Program-made: the position numbers and the translations under genes | Shown here: piece by piece, positions 25,488 to 34,512 of the stretch | Layout of the letters: each line of letters starts with the position of its first letter | How positions within the stretch are numbered: position 1 is the first letter of the stretch | Origin: Paenalcaligenes hermetiae | Lineage (GTDB): Bacteria > Pseudomonadota > Gammaproteobacteria > Burkholderiales > Burkholderiaceae_B | Reading direction: 5' to 3' | DNA length: 64,000 nucleotides | Assembly (NCBI RefSeq): GCF_039543645.1 | Contig: NZ_BAABKD010000009.1 | Location: 62,001 to 126,000, forward strand | The notes under the pieces: generated by a model | What the model saw: the letters and a program-made list of their open reading frames with translations, nothing else | Told to the model about the DNA's origin: nothing | The model's database searches: none

Positions 25488-27782
25488 CTATGCATTGGCT
25501 TTGGCGTTGGCCTCAAGAACGGTTAAAGCAGTCATATTAATAATACGGCGTACAGAAGAGGTCGCGGTCAAAATCGAGACCGGTGCATTTGCCCCCAGCA
25601 AAAACGGACCTATCGCTACATTACCGCCCCGGTCTGTTTTAAGTAGATTGTAGGCAATATTTGCAGCATCCACGTTGGGACAAACCAACAGATTAGCGGA
25701 ACCGGTGAGTGTCGTTTGCGGCAAGATGCTTTTACGCATTTCCTCATCTAAGGCACAATCCCCGTGCATCTCCCCATCCACCTCTAAATCTGGCGCTTGG
25801 TTACGGATCAAGTGCAAGGCTTCGCGCATTTTCTGACTAGAAGGTGTTAGCTCCGTGCCAAAATTAGAGCGGGAAAGCAAAGCTGCTTTAGGCTCAATAC
25901 TGAGTGCTTTCATACGATGTGCTGAAGCAATGGTGATTTCGGCTATCTGCTCAGCAGAAGGGTTGTCATTGACATGGGTGTCTGCAATCGCTACCGTACG
26001 CTCTCCTAGCAGCAAAATGTTCATCGCCCCATAAGTCTTTGCCCCTGGAGCTTGACCTATGACCTCGTCCACATACCGCAAATGATTCGCATAGGTACCC
26101 ACCGTACCACAAATCATGCCATCGGCCTCGCCCAAGTACAGCATCATAGCGCCAATTAACGTAAAGCGCCTACGCATTTCCACTCGTGCCATTTCTCGTG
26201 TGACACCATCACGACAACGTAGCTCCCAGTAAGCTTTCCAGTACGTATCAAAGCGCTCGTCTTGTTCTGGATTGGTAATTTCAATGTCTACCCCAGGACG
26301 TAAGCGCAAACCATAACGTGCAATACGCTGCTCGATCACAGATGGTCGCCCCACCAAAATGGGTTTAGCAAGCTTCTCGTCCACCACCACTTGGACTGCT
26401 CTCAGTACACGCTCGTCCTCGCCTTCGGCGTAAACAATTCGTGCTTTAGCGCCGTCTTTAACCAAGCCTTTGGCAATACCATAAATTGGCTTCATGAACG
26501 CGCCCGAGCGATACATAAACTGCTGCAACTGATAGATATAACTGCTGAAATCATTAATCGGGCGGGTAGCCACCCCTTCTAACATACCCGCTTGGGCTAC
26601 GGCAGGGGCAATACGAGAAATCAAACGAGAATCAAAAGGTTTAGGTATGAAGTAGTTGGGCCCAAACTCCATATTGTCTAACCCATAAGCAGCGGCGACT
26701 AGCTCGTCTTGCTCTTCACGAGCTAATTGACAAATAGCATGTACTGCAGCTTTTTCCATGCCCCGTGTAATAGTCGTCGCGCCAATATCTAAAGCACCAC
26801 GGAAAATATACGGGAAGCAAAGCACATTATTGACTTGGTTAGGGTAATCGGAACGTCCGGTCGCCATCACCACATCATCACGTACAGCGTGTGCGACCTC
26901 GGGTAAAATTTCTGGGGTGGGATTGGCCAGCGCTAGAATCAACGGGCGCGGTGCCATTTGTGCCACCATTTCGGGTTTTAATACCCCCCCAGCAGACAGG
27001 CCTAAGAACACATCGGCATCAGGAATAACCTCGGCTAATGTACGCGCCTCTGTTGACTGAGCATACTGCTGCTTTTTTTCATCCATCAGCACTGTACGCC
27101 CTTGGTAAACTACACCTTCAATATCAGTTAACCAAATGTTTTCCACGGGCAGGCCTAAATCCACCATCAGATCCAAGCATGCCAAAGCCGCTGCTCCCGC
27201 CCCTGATACCACGACTTTAACTTTTTTCAGGTCTTTTTTAACAACAGATAAGCCATTTAAAAAAGCCGCCGCCACACAAATCGCCGTGCCATGCTGGTCA
27301 TCATGGAAAACAGGGATATTCATACGTTCACGCAGCTTGCGCTCCACCTCGAAACACTCTGGCGCTTTGATATCCTCGAGGTTAATTCCACCAAATGTAG
27401 GCTCGAGCCCAGCAATAATATCCACTAACTTATCGGGGTCGGTTTCATTAATTTCAATATCAAAAACATCTATACCCGCAAAGTTTTTAAACAGAACCGC
27501 TTTACCTTCCATCACGGGCTTAGAGGCTAAAGCACCGATATTGCCTAAGCCCAACACAGCAGTGCCGTTAGTAATCACGCCCACTAAATTACCCCTACCG
27601 GTGTAGCGATAAGCATTTTGTGGGTCAGCCACAATTTCCTCACAAGCAGCCGCCACCCCAGGCGAATAAGCCAGTGCTAAGTCGCGTTGGTTGGCTAACT
27701 GTTTTGTGGGCGTAACAGATAATTTACCGGGGCGCCCTTGTTCGTGATATTCCAGCGCGGCTTTACGAAGATTCTCATCCAT
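25488..27782 (-). CDS. maeB: NADP-dependent malic enzyme with phosphotransacetylase-like domain
   Basis: It decarboxylates malate to pyruvate, producing NADPH for gluconeogenesis and biosynthesis. The 764-residue MaeB-type protein has an N-terminal malic domain (EYHEQGRPGKLSV at the start; FHDDQHGTAI near residue 138 with catalytic residues; VVSGAGAAALACLDL NADP fold near residue 190) and a C-terminal phosphate acetyltransferase-like domain from about residue 430 (RIVYAEGEDERVLRA, ANLLVCPNVDAANIAYNL). The C-terminal domain in this family is regulatory, binding acetyl-CoA. It is transcribed alone. Confidence 0.96.
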   Translation of the reverse strand: MDENLRKAALEYHEQGRPGKLSVTPTKQLANQRDLALAYSPGVAAACEEIVADPQNAYRYTGRGNLVGVITNGTAVLGLGNIGALASKPVMEGKAVLFKNFAGIDVFDIEINETDPDKLVDIIAGLEPTFGGINLEDIKAPECFEVERKLRERMNIPVFHDDQHGTAICVAAAFLNGLSVVKKDLKKVKVVVSGAGAAALACLDLMVDLGLPVENIWLTDIEGVVYQGRTVLMDEKKQQYAQSTEARTLAEVIPDADVFLGLSAGGVLKPEMVAQMAPRPLILALANPTPEILPEVAHAVRDDVVMATGRSDYPNQVNNVLCFPYIFRGALDIGATTITRGMEKAAVHAICQLAREEQDELVAAAYGLDNMEFGPNYFIPKPFDSRLISRIAPAVAQAGMLEGVATRPINDFSSYIYQLQQFMYRSGAFMKPIYGIAKGLVKDGAKARIVYAEGEDERVLRAVQVVVDEKLAKPILVGRPSVIEQRIARYGLRLRPGVDIEITNPEQDERFDTYWKAYWELRCRDGVTREMARVEMRRRFTLIGAMMLYLGEADGMICGTVGTYANHLRYVDEVIGQAPGAKTYGAMNILLLGERTVAIADTHVNDNPSAEQIAEITIASAHRMKALSIEPKAALLSRSNFGTELTPSSQKMREALHLIRNQAPDLEVDGEMHGDCALDEEMRKSILPQTTLTGSANLLVCPNVDAANIAYNLLKTDRGGNVAIGPFLLGANAPVSILTATSSVRRIINMTALTVLEANAKANA

Positions 27783-27928
27783 GGTGACAACTACCCTACA
27801 AAGAGTGAATGGGGATTGTTACAAAAACGATTAAAAGACTTATTCTACCCGCAGCCGCCCCTAAAGACATGCTGCACTACAACATCGCTATCTACATATA
27901 AGACACCAGAGGGCGCCATGATAGGTTT

Positions 27929-28801
27929 TTAGTATGAAAACAACGCGTCAGGATCAAAAGCCGCACGTACGGCAGCATCAAGCTCCTGGGCTAAAATCTG
28001 CAGGGTGGCGCTAAGCGGAGGGCTCTTTAAGGGCGGTGGTACACGTAGCTCCGACTGTTGTATGACCACCCACTCCAATACACCTAAATGCCCACCGTGG
28101 CCTAAAAGTAAATAAGCAAGATTCACGGGCTCAGTTACCAGAGCATCCAGTCGATACTGTGCCCCCCAGGCTGGTAGCCTTAGTAGCTGCTGCATCGCCT
28201 CGGACTGACTCAGCTGAAACAACTGTGGCACCAATTGCCTTAGGGTGGGTGTGTTCAGTGGCTTGGTATTTTGGGTGCCAAAAGCCCCTAGGCTACTTAC
28301 TGTGCCATCAGCCATTAATAATGAAGCATGCACCAAACCGCTTTTTTGTACCTGTTGCGGCGCATAGGGATGATACTGTGGCTGCGCTAACCAACAGGCC
28401 ACATTTAGCGTATCGGGCAGGTCCGCGAGCTGACTAAAGCCCGCCGCTTTTAACTGTGCCATGGTCACACCAGCCTGCATAAACCATTGGTTTTTTTCCT
28501 TGTCTACAAGCAGCAATTGATTAAGCTGCCCCACATCTACCCACAAAACGGGGTCGACCAAGTCCTCGGCACAGTAAGGTATCCCCAAAACGTAGAGCTT
28601 TACCCCAAAGGCATGGCATAATTGACGAGCATGATGTAAATCCGCAATAACTGCCACTGTAAGCAATGCTTGTGAGCTTTCTGCTTCCAAAGGATGTACG
28701 GTGCCTTGTACCTTACGGTGCAACTGCAATAAAAACTGATCCCATGGACTGAGCTCAGGGACTTTGCCCCCTAAAAATGCACGTCTTGATGGATTTTCCA
28801 T
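27929..28801 (-). CDS. Degenerate FAD-binding type 4 (GlcD-like) domain protein
   Basis: From ATG 28801 (GGAAAG upstream) the product is 290 residues; a further upstream start would add eight residues and approach the divergent gene. Segments recall glycolate oxidase subunits and related FAD oxidases in order: TVAVIADLHHARQLC, then LWVDVGQLNQLLLVD, QAGVTMAQLKAAGF, LADGTVSSLGAFG, a GHLGVLEWVVIQ-like strand, and an AAFDPDALF ending. The glycine-rich pyrophosphate-binding loop normally between the first two blocks is missing, and the protein is much shorter than an active oxidase. It may be a non-catalytic relative. SRRAFLG at the N-terminus resembles a Tat motif but no hydrophobic stretch follows. 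Confidence 0.6.
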   Translation of the reverse strand: MENPSRRAFLGGKVPELSPWDQFLLQLHRKVQGTVHPLEAESSQALLTVAVIADLHHARQLCHAFGVKLYVLGIPYCAEDLVDPVLWVDVGQLNQLLLVDKEKNQWFMQAGVTMAQLKAAGFSQLADLPDTLNVACWLAQPQYHPYAPQQVQKSGLVHASLLMADGTVSSLGAFGTQNTKPLNTPTLRQLVPQLFQLSQSEAMQQLLRLPAWGAQYRLDALVTEPVNLAYLLLGHGGHLGVLEWVVIQQSELRVPPPLKSPPLSATLQILAQELDAAVRAAFDPDALFSY

Positions 28802-28844
28802 GCCTCTGCTTTCCTTTTTTCGCATTTATTACAACGAGACTGTT

Positions 28845-30002
28845 ATGCCCCGCCTTGCCCATCGCACAGAGCTGGCTGTGCCTTTTCATGCTGTAGAGCT
28901 TTTTAAAGAAGCCAATACCCTAATTGCCCAAGGTAAAGATATTATTAGCTTGGGAATCGGAGAGCCGGATTTCACCGCTCCCCCCACTGTGGTTGAAGCC
29001 CTACAACGCGCGGCAGCGGCAGGCCAAGCTCAGTACACCCCTCCCTCTGGCACCGATGAGCTTAAGGCAGCCTTGTGTGATTATTATCGCGATCATTTTA
29101 ATGCTTCTGTTCAACCGGAACAAATCCTTGTCACAGCCGGTGCTTCCGGTGCATTGAACTTAGCCGCCTTAGCGCTGGTTAACCCCGGCGATGAGGTGCT
29201 CATGCCTGACCCCTCCTACCCTGCAAACCAAAACTTTATTCTGGCTGCTGGTGGTATCCCACGCTTAATACCCAGCACGGCCGAAAACCGTTTTCAGTTG
29301 ACCGCAGCCGATATTGAACAACACTGGACAGAAAAAACACGTGGGGTGTTGATAGCATCTCCCAGCAACCCAACTGGCGCCACCATAGACCCTAAAGATC
29401 TTGCTGAACTTATTCAAGCCGTAAAAGCCCGAGATGGTTTTATCATCATGGATGAAATCTACTTAGGGCTTTACTACGAGGACAAGCCACAAAGCGCACT
29501 CTGCTTAGACCCAAGCCTGATTGTTATCAATAGTTTTTCTAAGTATTTCCATATGACAGGCTGGCGCCTAGGCTGGTTGATTGTGCCCACTGAAATCCGC
29601 CCAGCCATAGAGAAAATCGCCGCAAGCTTAGCGATTTGTGCTCCTGCCTTAGCCCAGCATGCGGCTTTAGCCTGTTTTGAGCCCGAGGCCATGGCTATTT
29701 ACGAGCAACGCCGTCTGGCTTTTAAAGCGCGCCGTGATTTTTTATTACCTGCTTTTGCTGCCATGGGGATTCAGGTGCCCGTTACGCCAGACGGGGCATT
29801 TTATATTTATGCGGATATTAGCCAGCACAGCCAAGACAGTGATGATTTTTCTCATCGTCTCTTGCACGAAGCCCACGTTGCAGCGGTACCGGGCTTGGAT
29901 TTTGGCCCTGCGTATGCCAAAAAAATGTTACGGTTTTCGTATTCCACCTCTCTGGAACGACTGGAAGAAGCTGTCGAGCGTATGCGCCGCTTTTTAGCCT
30001 AA
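28845..30002 (+). CDS. PLP-dependent class I/II aminotransferase
   Basis: The 385-residue protein starts at 28845 with RLAHRTELAVPFHAVEL; earlier in-frame codons overlap the divergent gene and do not align with the family. It shows IGEPDFTAPP near residue 38, ASPSNPTGA near residue 170, DEIYLGLY near residue 206, and the Schiff-base lysine in SFSKYFHMTGWRLGW near residue 232. The C-terminus includes the arginine of LRFSYS. It belongs to the aspartate/branched-chain-like group; the precise amino acid is not deducible. Its stop overlaps the convergent transglycosylase stop by CTAA. Confidence 0.9.
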   Translation: MPRLAHRTELAVPFHAVELFKEANTLIAQGKDIISLGIGEPDFTAPPTVVEALQRAAAAGQAQYTPPSGTDELKAALCDYYRDHFNASVQPEQILVTAGASGALNLAALALVNPGDEVLMPDPSYPANQNFILAAGGIPRLIPSTAENRFQLTAADIEQHWTEKTRGVLIASPSNPTGATIDPKDLAELIQAVKARDGFIIMDEIYLGLYYEDKPQSALCLDPSLIVINSFSKYFHMTGWRLGWLIVPTEIRPAIEKIAASLAICAPALAQHAALACFEPEAMAIYEQRRLAFKARRDFLLPAFAAMGIQVPVTPDGAFYIYADISQHSQDSDDFSHRLLHEAHVAAVPGLDFGPAYAKKMLRFSYSTSLERLEEAVERMRRFLA

Positions 30003-30829
30003 TCTTTAATCGGGATCCCTGACGCCAAGGCTATACGACGGCGCTCGGCTAATACCCGTGCGCCGTATCCACCATCGCTAGGCCCTGTGGCTCCCACATA
30101 ACAAGCCAAAGCACCGGTTATCGACCCCCGACGCTTTCTACAGTCATACAAAATCTGGGTGCCTGCTCGAATATTGGCTTCGGGGCTAAACACAGCCAAA
30201 TTACCCTCACTGTACATATCGAGCTTATCCTGATGCACCCGGGTCATTACCTGCATTAGCCCTTGCGCGCCAGCATGGCTCTCTACAAAAGGGTTATAAG
30301 ACGACTCAATCGCAATCACCGCTAAAATCAGTAGCGGATCCAGGTCTTTTTCCCTGCCATTCACATACGCCAAGTGAATCAAGGCCGAAGTCACCTGATT
30401 AGCTAGCTTATACTTACGAGAAAGATAACTGCGCAAAGCATTCAGCTGTGTGCGAGACACCCCACTGATTGTAAAGTTTGTACTGCTTTGCTGTAGTGTC
30501 TGTGCAAAACCCAAATAGGCCGAAGGAGATGGGCGGCTGACCAGGGGCTCGTCGCCCTCTTCTATAGAATAGCCCTCACCTGACTGACGCCCAAACCAAC
30601 CTAACGTTGCATAGTGATCATTACTCATCACTTCAGGGCGCAAAGCCTCCATCACCACTTGATAAATTTGCTTGGCTTGCTCTCGCATTGATGGCACCAC
30701 TGCCCCTGCCGCCAACGTTACTAAAACGGCGATCCCTAAATAAATAGCACAGAGGTGGATAAACTCGCCCAAGCGCGAATGCAGCCCCTTAAAACCACGC
30801 ACTAACCATGAGGTATTGGCTGTGACCAT
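29999..30829 (-). CDS. Membrane-anchored lytic transglycosylase (SLT domain)
   Basis: A 276-residue murein-cleaving enzyme. A hydrophobic segment at about residues 24-46 looks like an uncleaved anchor or signal, and an SLT domain occupies about residues 150-265. The catalytic glutamate is in VIAIESSYNP, and AGAQGLMQVM and the IRAGTQIL helix follow, as in family 1 lytic transglycosylases. It would act on the periplasmic sacculus. It is divergent from ubiD across 77 bp and convergent with the aminotransferase. Confidence 0.9.
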   Translation of the reverse strand: MVTANTSWLVRGFKGLHSRLGEFIHLCAIYLGIAVLVTLAAGAVVPSMREQAKQIYQVVMEALRPEVMSNDHYATLGWFGRQSGEGYSIEEGDEPLVSRPSPSAYLGFAQTLQQSSTNFTISGVSRTQLNALRSYLSRKYKLANQVTSALIHLAYVNGREKDLDPLLILAVIAIESSYNPFVESHAGAQGLMQVMTRVHQDKLDMYSEGNLAVFSPEANIRAGTQILYDCRKRRGSITGALACYVGATGPSDGGYGARVLAERRRIALASGIPIKD

Positions 30830-30906
30830 ACCCTTGTTCCTATAAAATGAATTAAACTGATCATACCGTTATTGGACTTAGAGTTAAACTGGAGCCCTAT
30901 ACCCCT

Positions 30907-32451
30907 GTGAAATACCGAGACCTCAGAGACTTCATGGCTCAGCTTGAGCAAGCTGGTGAACTAAAACGCATTCACCACCCGATTTCCACCCATTTAGAAA
31001 TGACGGAAATAGGGGACCGTGTTTTACGCGCCGAAGGCCCAGCATTGTTGTTTGAAAACCCCATTCATCTCGGCCAGCCAGCCAAAATGCCGGTGCTCGC
31101 TAACTTATTTGGTACACCAAAACGCGTTGCTTGGGGCATGGGAGCCGAAAACATCGACGCTCTACGCGACGTTGGTGAGCTGCTTGCTAACCTGCGTGAG
31201 CCAGAGCCTCCGCGCGGCTTTAAAGATGCTCTATCTAAAATCTCCATGCTAAAAGCCGCCCTTTGGGATATGGCACCCAAACAGATTAAAAACCCAGCCT
31301 GCCAAGAAATCATCCTTGAGGGCGACGACGTAGACCTGGATACGATCCCTTTGCAACACTGTTGGCCCGAAGACGCTGCCCCCTTATTAACATGGGGATT
31401 AGTCATCACCAAAGGCCCACATGCTAAACGTCAAAACCTAGGCATTTATCGCCAACAACAGCTAGGGCGCAATAAGCTTATTATGCGCTGGTTATCGCAC
31501 CGTGGGGGCGCCTTAGATTTTAGGGATCATGCTTTGGCTCACCCCGGTCAGCCTTTTCCTGTTGCTGTAGCTCTGGGCTGCGATCCAGCAACCATTTTAG
31601 GGGCTGTAACACCTGTACCGGACAGTTTGTCAGAGTATCAGTTTGCAGGGTTATTGCGTGGTGCTAAAACCGAGCTAGCTAAGGCAATCGGCAGCGACTT
31701 ATCTGTGCCGGCCTTTGCTGAAATCGTGCTCGAGGGCCATATTTTACCTGCCAACCACCCAGATGCTATGACTCCCGACGTACCCGAGGGAGTCAATCCA
31801 CTTCCCCCCTCGGATTACGAAATGGCCTTAGAGGGGCCCTATGGCGACCACACTGGGTATTACAACGAGCAAGACTGGTTCCCAGTGTTTACGGTCGAGC
31901 GCATCACTATGCGTAAAAATCCTATCTACCACAGCACCTACACGGGCAAACCCCCAGATGAGCCTGCTGTACTCGGGGTGGCGTTAAACGAGGTTTTTGT
32001 CCCCTTATTAAAAAGGCAACTCCCTGAGATTGTCGATTTTTACCTACCTCCCGAAGGCTGTAGCTATCGACTGGCTGTGGTCTCCATCCGCAAACAATAT
32101 GCCGGACATGCTAAGCGCGTGATGTTCGGCGTATGGAGTATTCTGCGACAATTTATGTACACCAAATTTATTGTTGTGGTCGATGAGGATGTAAACACGC
32201 GAGATTGGAAAGAAGTCATCTGGGCCATGACAACGCGTATGGATCCTGTGCGCGATACGGTACTAGTGGAAAACACCCCTATCGACTATTTGGATTTTGC
32301 GTCGCCGGTTTCAGGATTGGGGGGCAAAATGGGCATGGACGCCACCAACAAATGGCCGGGAGAAACCCAGCGCGAATGGGGCCGCGTCATCAAAATGGAC
32401 GAAGCCACACGCCTAAAAGTGGATAGCATCTGGGACAAGCTCGGCTTTTGA
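30907..32451 (+). CDS. ubiD: 4-hydroxy-3-polyprenylbenzoate decarboxylase UbiD
   Basis: A prenylated-FMN-dependent decarboxylase of ubiquinone synthesis. The 514-residue protein begins KYRDLRDFMAQLEQAGELKRI, matching UbiD, with a GTG start at 30907. Conserved blocks include MRWLSHRGGALDF near residue 193, FAEIVLEG near residue 273 and GPYGDHTGYYN near residue 311, which fit the UbiD active-site region. It needs the UbiX product as cofactor; ubiX is not in this window. A strong terminator follows. Confidence 0.95.
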   Translation: MKYRDLRDFMAQLEQAGELKRIHHPISTHLEMTEIGDRVLRAEGPALLFENPIHLGQPAKMPVLANLFGTPKRVAWGMGAENIDALRDVGELLANLREPEPPRGFKDALSKISMLKAALWDMAPKQIKNPACQEIILEGDDVDLDTIPLQHCWPEDAAPLLTWGLVITKGPHAKRQNLGIYRQQQLGRNKLIMRWLSHRGGALDFRDHALAHPGQPFPVAVALGCDPATILGAVTPVPDSLSEYQFAGLLRGAKTELAKAIGSDLSVPAFAEIVLEGHILPANHPDAMTPDVPEGVNPLPPSDYEMALEGPYGDHTGYYNEQDWFPVFTVERITMRKNPIYHSTYTGKPPDEPAVLGVALNEVFVPLLKRQLPEIVDFYLPPEGCSYRLAVVSIRKQYAGHAKRVMFGVWSILRQFMYTKFIVVVDEDVNTRDWKEVIWAMTTRMDPVRDTVLVENTPIDYLDFASPVSGLGGKMGMDATNKWPGETQREWGRVIKMDEATRLKVDSIWDKLGF

Positions 32452-32501
32452 CAACCTCACTACCCTAAAGGACGGGGTTTTTCGCGCAAAGCTCATAAAA
32501 A

Positions 32502-32529
32502 ACAGGCGGTTTTTACCGCTTGTTTTTTT
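32502..32529 (+). terminator. Rho-independent terminator of ubiD
   Basis: Nine-base arms ACAGGCGGT and ACCGCTTGT (one G-U pair) with loop TTTT are followed by seven T residues. It ends the ubiD transcript about 13 bp before the first nadA operator-like site. Confidence 0.9.
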
Positions 32530-32541
32530 CTTCATCTCTAC

Positions 32542-32562
32542 TTATACTCAAAAAAAGCATAA
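32542..32562. promoter_or_regulatory. Operator-like palindrome 1 upstream of nadA
   Basis: TTATACTCAAAAAAAGCATAA has near-symmetric ends (TTATAC/GCATAA) and closely matches a second site 43 bp downstream. It overlaps the likely nadA promoter, whose -10 may be CATAAT at 32558 or TATTAT at 32567. The doubled arrangement suggests a repressor of NAD synthesis. A NadQ-type proteobacterial regulator is one possibility, but I could not compare motifs. Confidence 0.7.
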
Positions 32563-32584
32563 TTGCTATTATTTTTTACCCCCA

Positions 32585-32606
32585 TTATGCTCAAAAAGAG
32601 CAATAA
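32585..32606. promoter_or_regulatory. Operator-like palindrome 2 upstream of nadA
   Basis: TTATGCTCAAAAAGAGCAATAA contains a perfect TGCTC-AAAAA-GAGCA core and shares the pattern TTATRCTCAAAAA with site 1. It reaches the AAGGAG ribosome-binding site at 32605-32610, five bases before the nadA ATG. Centre-to-centre distance to site 1 is about 43-44 bp, close to four helical turns. Confidence 0.72.
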
Positions 32607-32615
32607 GGAGACGCT

Positions 32616-33641
32616 ATGCCCTCACTACAAGAACTAGCGACCCAATTACAAGAAAAAAATATCGCCCTCATCGCTCATTACTATACCGACCCACTGGTTC
32701 AAGATCTCGCAAAACTGAGCCAAGGTTGTGTTGGGGACTCGCTAGAAATGGCGCGCTTTGGCCACGATCATCCTGCTCAAACCCTCATGGTAGCGGGTGT
32801 GAAGTTCATGGCAGAAACCGCTAAAATACTTAGTCCCGACAAAACCGTGTATTTGCTCGATCAAGATGCCACCTGTTCTTTAGACATCCATTGTCCTAGT
32901 GATGCCTTTGCTGCGTTTAAAGCGCAACACCCAGATAGAGTGGTCGTGGTGTATGCCAACACCAGCGCCGCCGTGAAAGCCCAAGCCGATTGGGTGATTA
33001 CCTCTTCTATCGCCCTAGACGTTGTACGTCATTTACATAATCAAGGGAAAAAAATCCTCTGGGCTCCAGATAAATATCTTGGGCATTGGATCCAAAGCCA
33101 AACCCAAGCCGATATGGTAATTTGGGATGGGGCTTGTGTGGTGCACGAAGAATTTAAGGCCAAAGAGCTAGCCGCTTTGCAAGCGCAGCATCCCGAAGCG
33201 CTTACCTTAGTACACCCAGAATCTCCCGCCGATGTCATTGCTCTGGCTGATATCGTAGGCTCTACAACCCAGCTTATCAAAGCCGCTAGCACGCATCCTG
33301 CTACCCTATGCATTGTGGCAACAGACCAGCATATTTTGCATGCAATGCGCCAAGCCGCACCACATAAGCAATTCATTGCAGCCCCCACTGCTGGTCATAG
33401 CGGCAGCTGTAAAAGCTGCGCATTTTGTCCATGGATGGGCTTAAACACTATCGAAAAAGTTCAAGCACTATTACAACAGCCTTCGACAACCGCCATAGAG
33501 GTCCCCACTCCGGTACGCACCAAAGCCTTTCAAGCTCTAAAAAAAATGCTGGACTTTGCACAGCAAAACCAGCAACGAGTACAGACCTCTGGAGACGTGG
33601 AAAAAGACCAGCCCTTATTCGAACATACAGGCATGGCCTAA
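32616..33641 (+). CDS. nadA: Quinolinate synthase NadA
   Basis: An oxygen-sensitive 4Fe-4S enzyme that condenses iminoaspartate with dihydroxyacetone phosphate to quinolinate for de novo NAD synthesis. The 341-residue protein carries three candidate cluster cysteines, in DATCSLD, GACVVHEEF and the SCKSCAFCPWM block near residue 265-275. The HYYTDPLVQDLA segment near residue 21 is characteristic. nadB and nadC are not adjacent, so the gene stands alone under the paired palindromes. It ends 4 bp before the convergent yqjK-like gene. Confidence 0.96.
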   Translation: MPSLQELATQLQEKNIALIAHYYTDPLVQDLAKLSQGCVGDSLEMARFGHDHPAQTLMVAGVKFMAETAKILSPDKTVYLLDQDATCSLDIHCPSDAFAAFKAQHPDRVVVVYANTSAAVKAQADWVITSSIALDVVRHLHNQGKKILWAPDKYLGHWIQSQTQADMVIWDGACVVHEEFKAKELAALQAQHPEALTLVHPESPADVIALADIVGSTTQLIKAASTHPATLCIVATDQHILHAMRQAAPHKQFIAAPTAGHSGSCKSCAFCPWMGLNTIEKVQALLQQPSTTAIEVPTPVRTKAFQALKKMLDFAQQNQQRVQTSGDVEKDQPLFEHTGMA

Positions 33642-33645
33642 ACGA

Positions 33646-34071
33646 TTAAAAAGGCCCGATCACTCGCCCACTTTTGGGTTGACTGGGTTGAATGTATTTT
33701 TCTTTTTTCTTCTTTTGAAGTTTTTGATAAGCACTAAATAGGCGCCAGCCCGTCATCGCTAAGGCGCCTAAGCGCCACTTTTTCTTACCAACCACCGTAC
33801 CTGCAAGCGCTGATAGCCCGGATACCACTAGCGGGTATCGCTTTCCTAAGGACAAGACAAAATCCAACCATCCTCCCGCTTTGGATCCTGCCCCAAAGCT
33901 TGCAGATAGACCTTGGGTAAATTGACCTTTAACCATACCTAACAAATGTTCAGGCTGTAGCGAACTACTAATTTCACGGGCTAAATAGCACGCCTCGCGG
34001 CGCTCTAGCTCCGCACGCGCCCGTAACAATTCGATACGAACCAAGCGATTAATTTCTGTTTTTTTTGCCAT
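33646..34071 (-). CDS. YqjK-like small membrane-associated protein
   Basis: A 141-residue basic protein. A charged helix rich in arginine and glutamate (residues 5-40) is followed by a moderately hydrophobic segment near residues 78-96 and a lysine-rich tail. I recognise no catalytic motif. It overlaps the yqjE-like gene as TAATG, so the assignment rests on its position as third gene of a yqjD-yqjE-yqjK arrangement. The function is unknown, probably at the inner membrane. Confidence 0.7.
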   Translation of the reverse strand: MAKKTEINRLVRIELLRARAELERREACYLAREISSSLQPEHLLGMVKGQFTQGLSASFGAGSKAGGWLDFVLSLGKRYPLVVSGLSALAGTVVGKKKWRLGALAMTGWRLFSAYQKLQKKKKEKYIQPSQPKSGRVIGPF

Positions 34072-34457
34072 TATTTCGCCTCATCATCGGATCGTAAGCG
34101 TTCTAACATTTGGATATCTTTGCCTAGCTCCTCTATCGTAGCAGCAAATGGCATAGGCCCTTTATTTAATCGATTCATAATCGTTAACACTAAAACTGCC
34201 GCTAATCCTGCATAGACCACAATTAAAATACCAATTGCCCAATAACGATATTCTGTAGGCCAAAAAAACAAAGCAATTAATAAACTAAATATCAATAACG
34301 CCAAGGTAGAAAATAGCAACGCACCAAATAACATAGCTAATAATGTTAGCAACCCTGATTTTTGTTGCCCGGCTTCTAGGGCAAACAACTCTAGGCGTGT
34401 ACGCACAATCGAAATTGCGGTGCTGCTTAGATCCCCTACACGTTGTCTTAAGGACAT
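34071..34457 (-). CDS. YqjE-like phage-holin-superfamily membrane protein
   Basis: From the ATG at 34457, with AAAGGA upstream, the product is 128 residues; a TTG six codons earlier lies inside a terminator. An N-terminal amphipathic segment (LRQRVGDLSSTAISIVRTRL) is followed by two strongly hydrophobic helices at about residues 34-64 and 68-98. This matches the Actinobacterial Holin-X/YqjE family of envelope proteins linked to stress; it is not a lysis gene in this setting. It is between yqjD-like and yqjK-like genes. Confidence 0.82.
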   Translation of the reverse strand: MSLRQRVGDLSSTAISIVRTRLELFALEAGQQKSGLLTLLAMLFGALLFSTLALLIFSLLIALFFWPTEYRYWAIGILIVVYAGLAAVLVLTIMNRLNKGPMPFAATIEELGKDIQMLERLRSDDEAK

Positions 34458-34472
34458 GCGTAATCCTTTTGT

Positions 34473-34502
34473 CAAAAAAGCCCCCTATGGGTTTAGGGGG
34501 CT
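34473..34502 (-). terminator. Terminator between yqjD-like and yqjE-like genes
   Basis: Leftwards, a perfect 9-bp stem (AGCCCCCTA/TAGGGGGCT) with a 6-nt loop runs straight into TTTTTT. It is 10 bp after the yqjD-like stop and 15 bp before the yqjE-like start, so it should reduce expression of the two downstream genes unless they have a separate promoter. Confidence 0.85.
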
Positions 34503-34512
34503 ATATCATCAA

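Noticed and set aside
27136..27606. 156-codon frame antisense to maeB
   Set aside because: The sense strand encodes an unbroken, conserved malic enzyme domain, and the antisense product has low-complexity composition.
28730..28801. Possible Tat signal (SRRAFLG) in the FAD-oxidase-like protein
   Set aside because: No hydrophobic stretch follows the twin arginines; the next residues are GKVPELSPWDQF, so export by Tat is unlikely.
33646..34457. Phage-holin-like genes as a sign of a prophage
   Set aside because: The arrangement is the housekeeping yqjD-yqjE-yqjK type; no other phage genes or attachment sites occur nearby.
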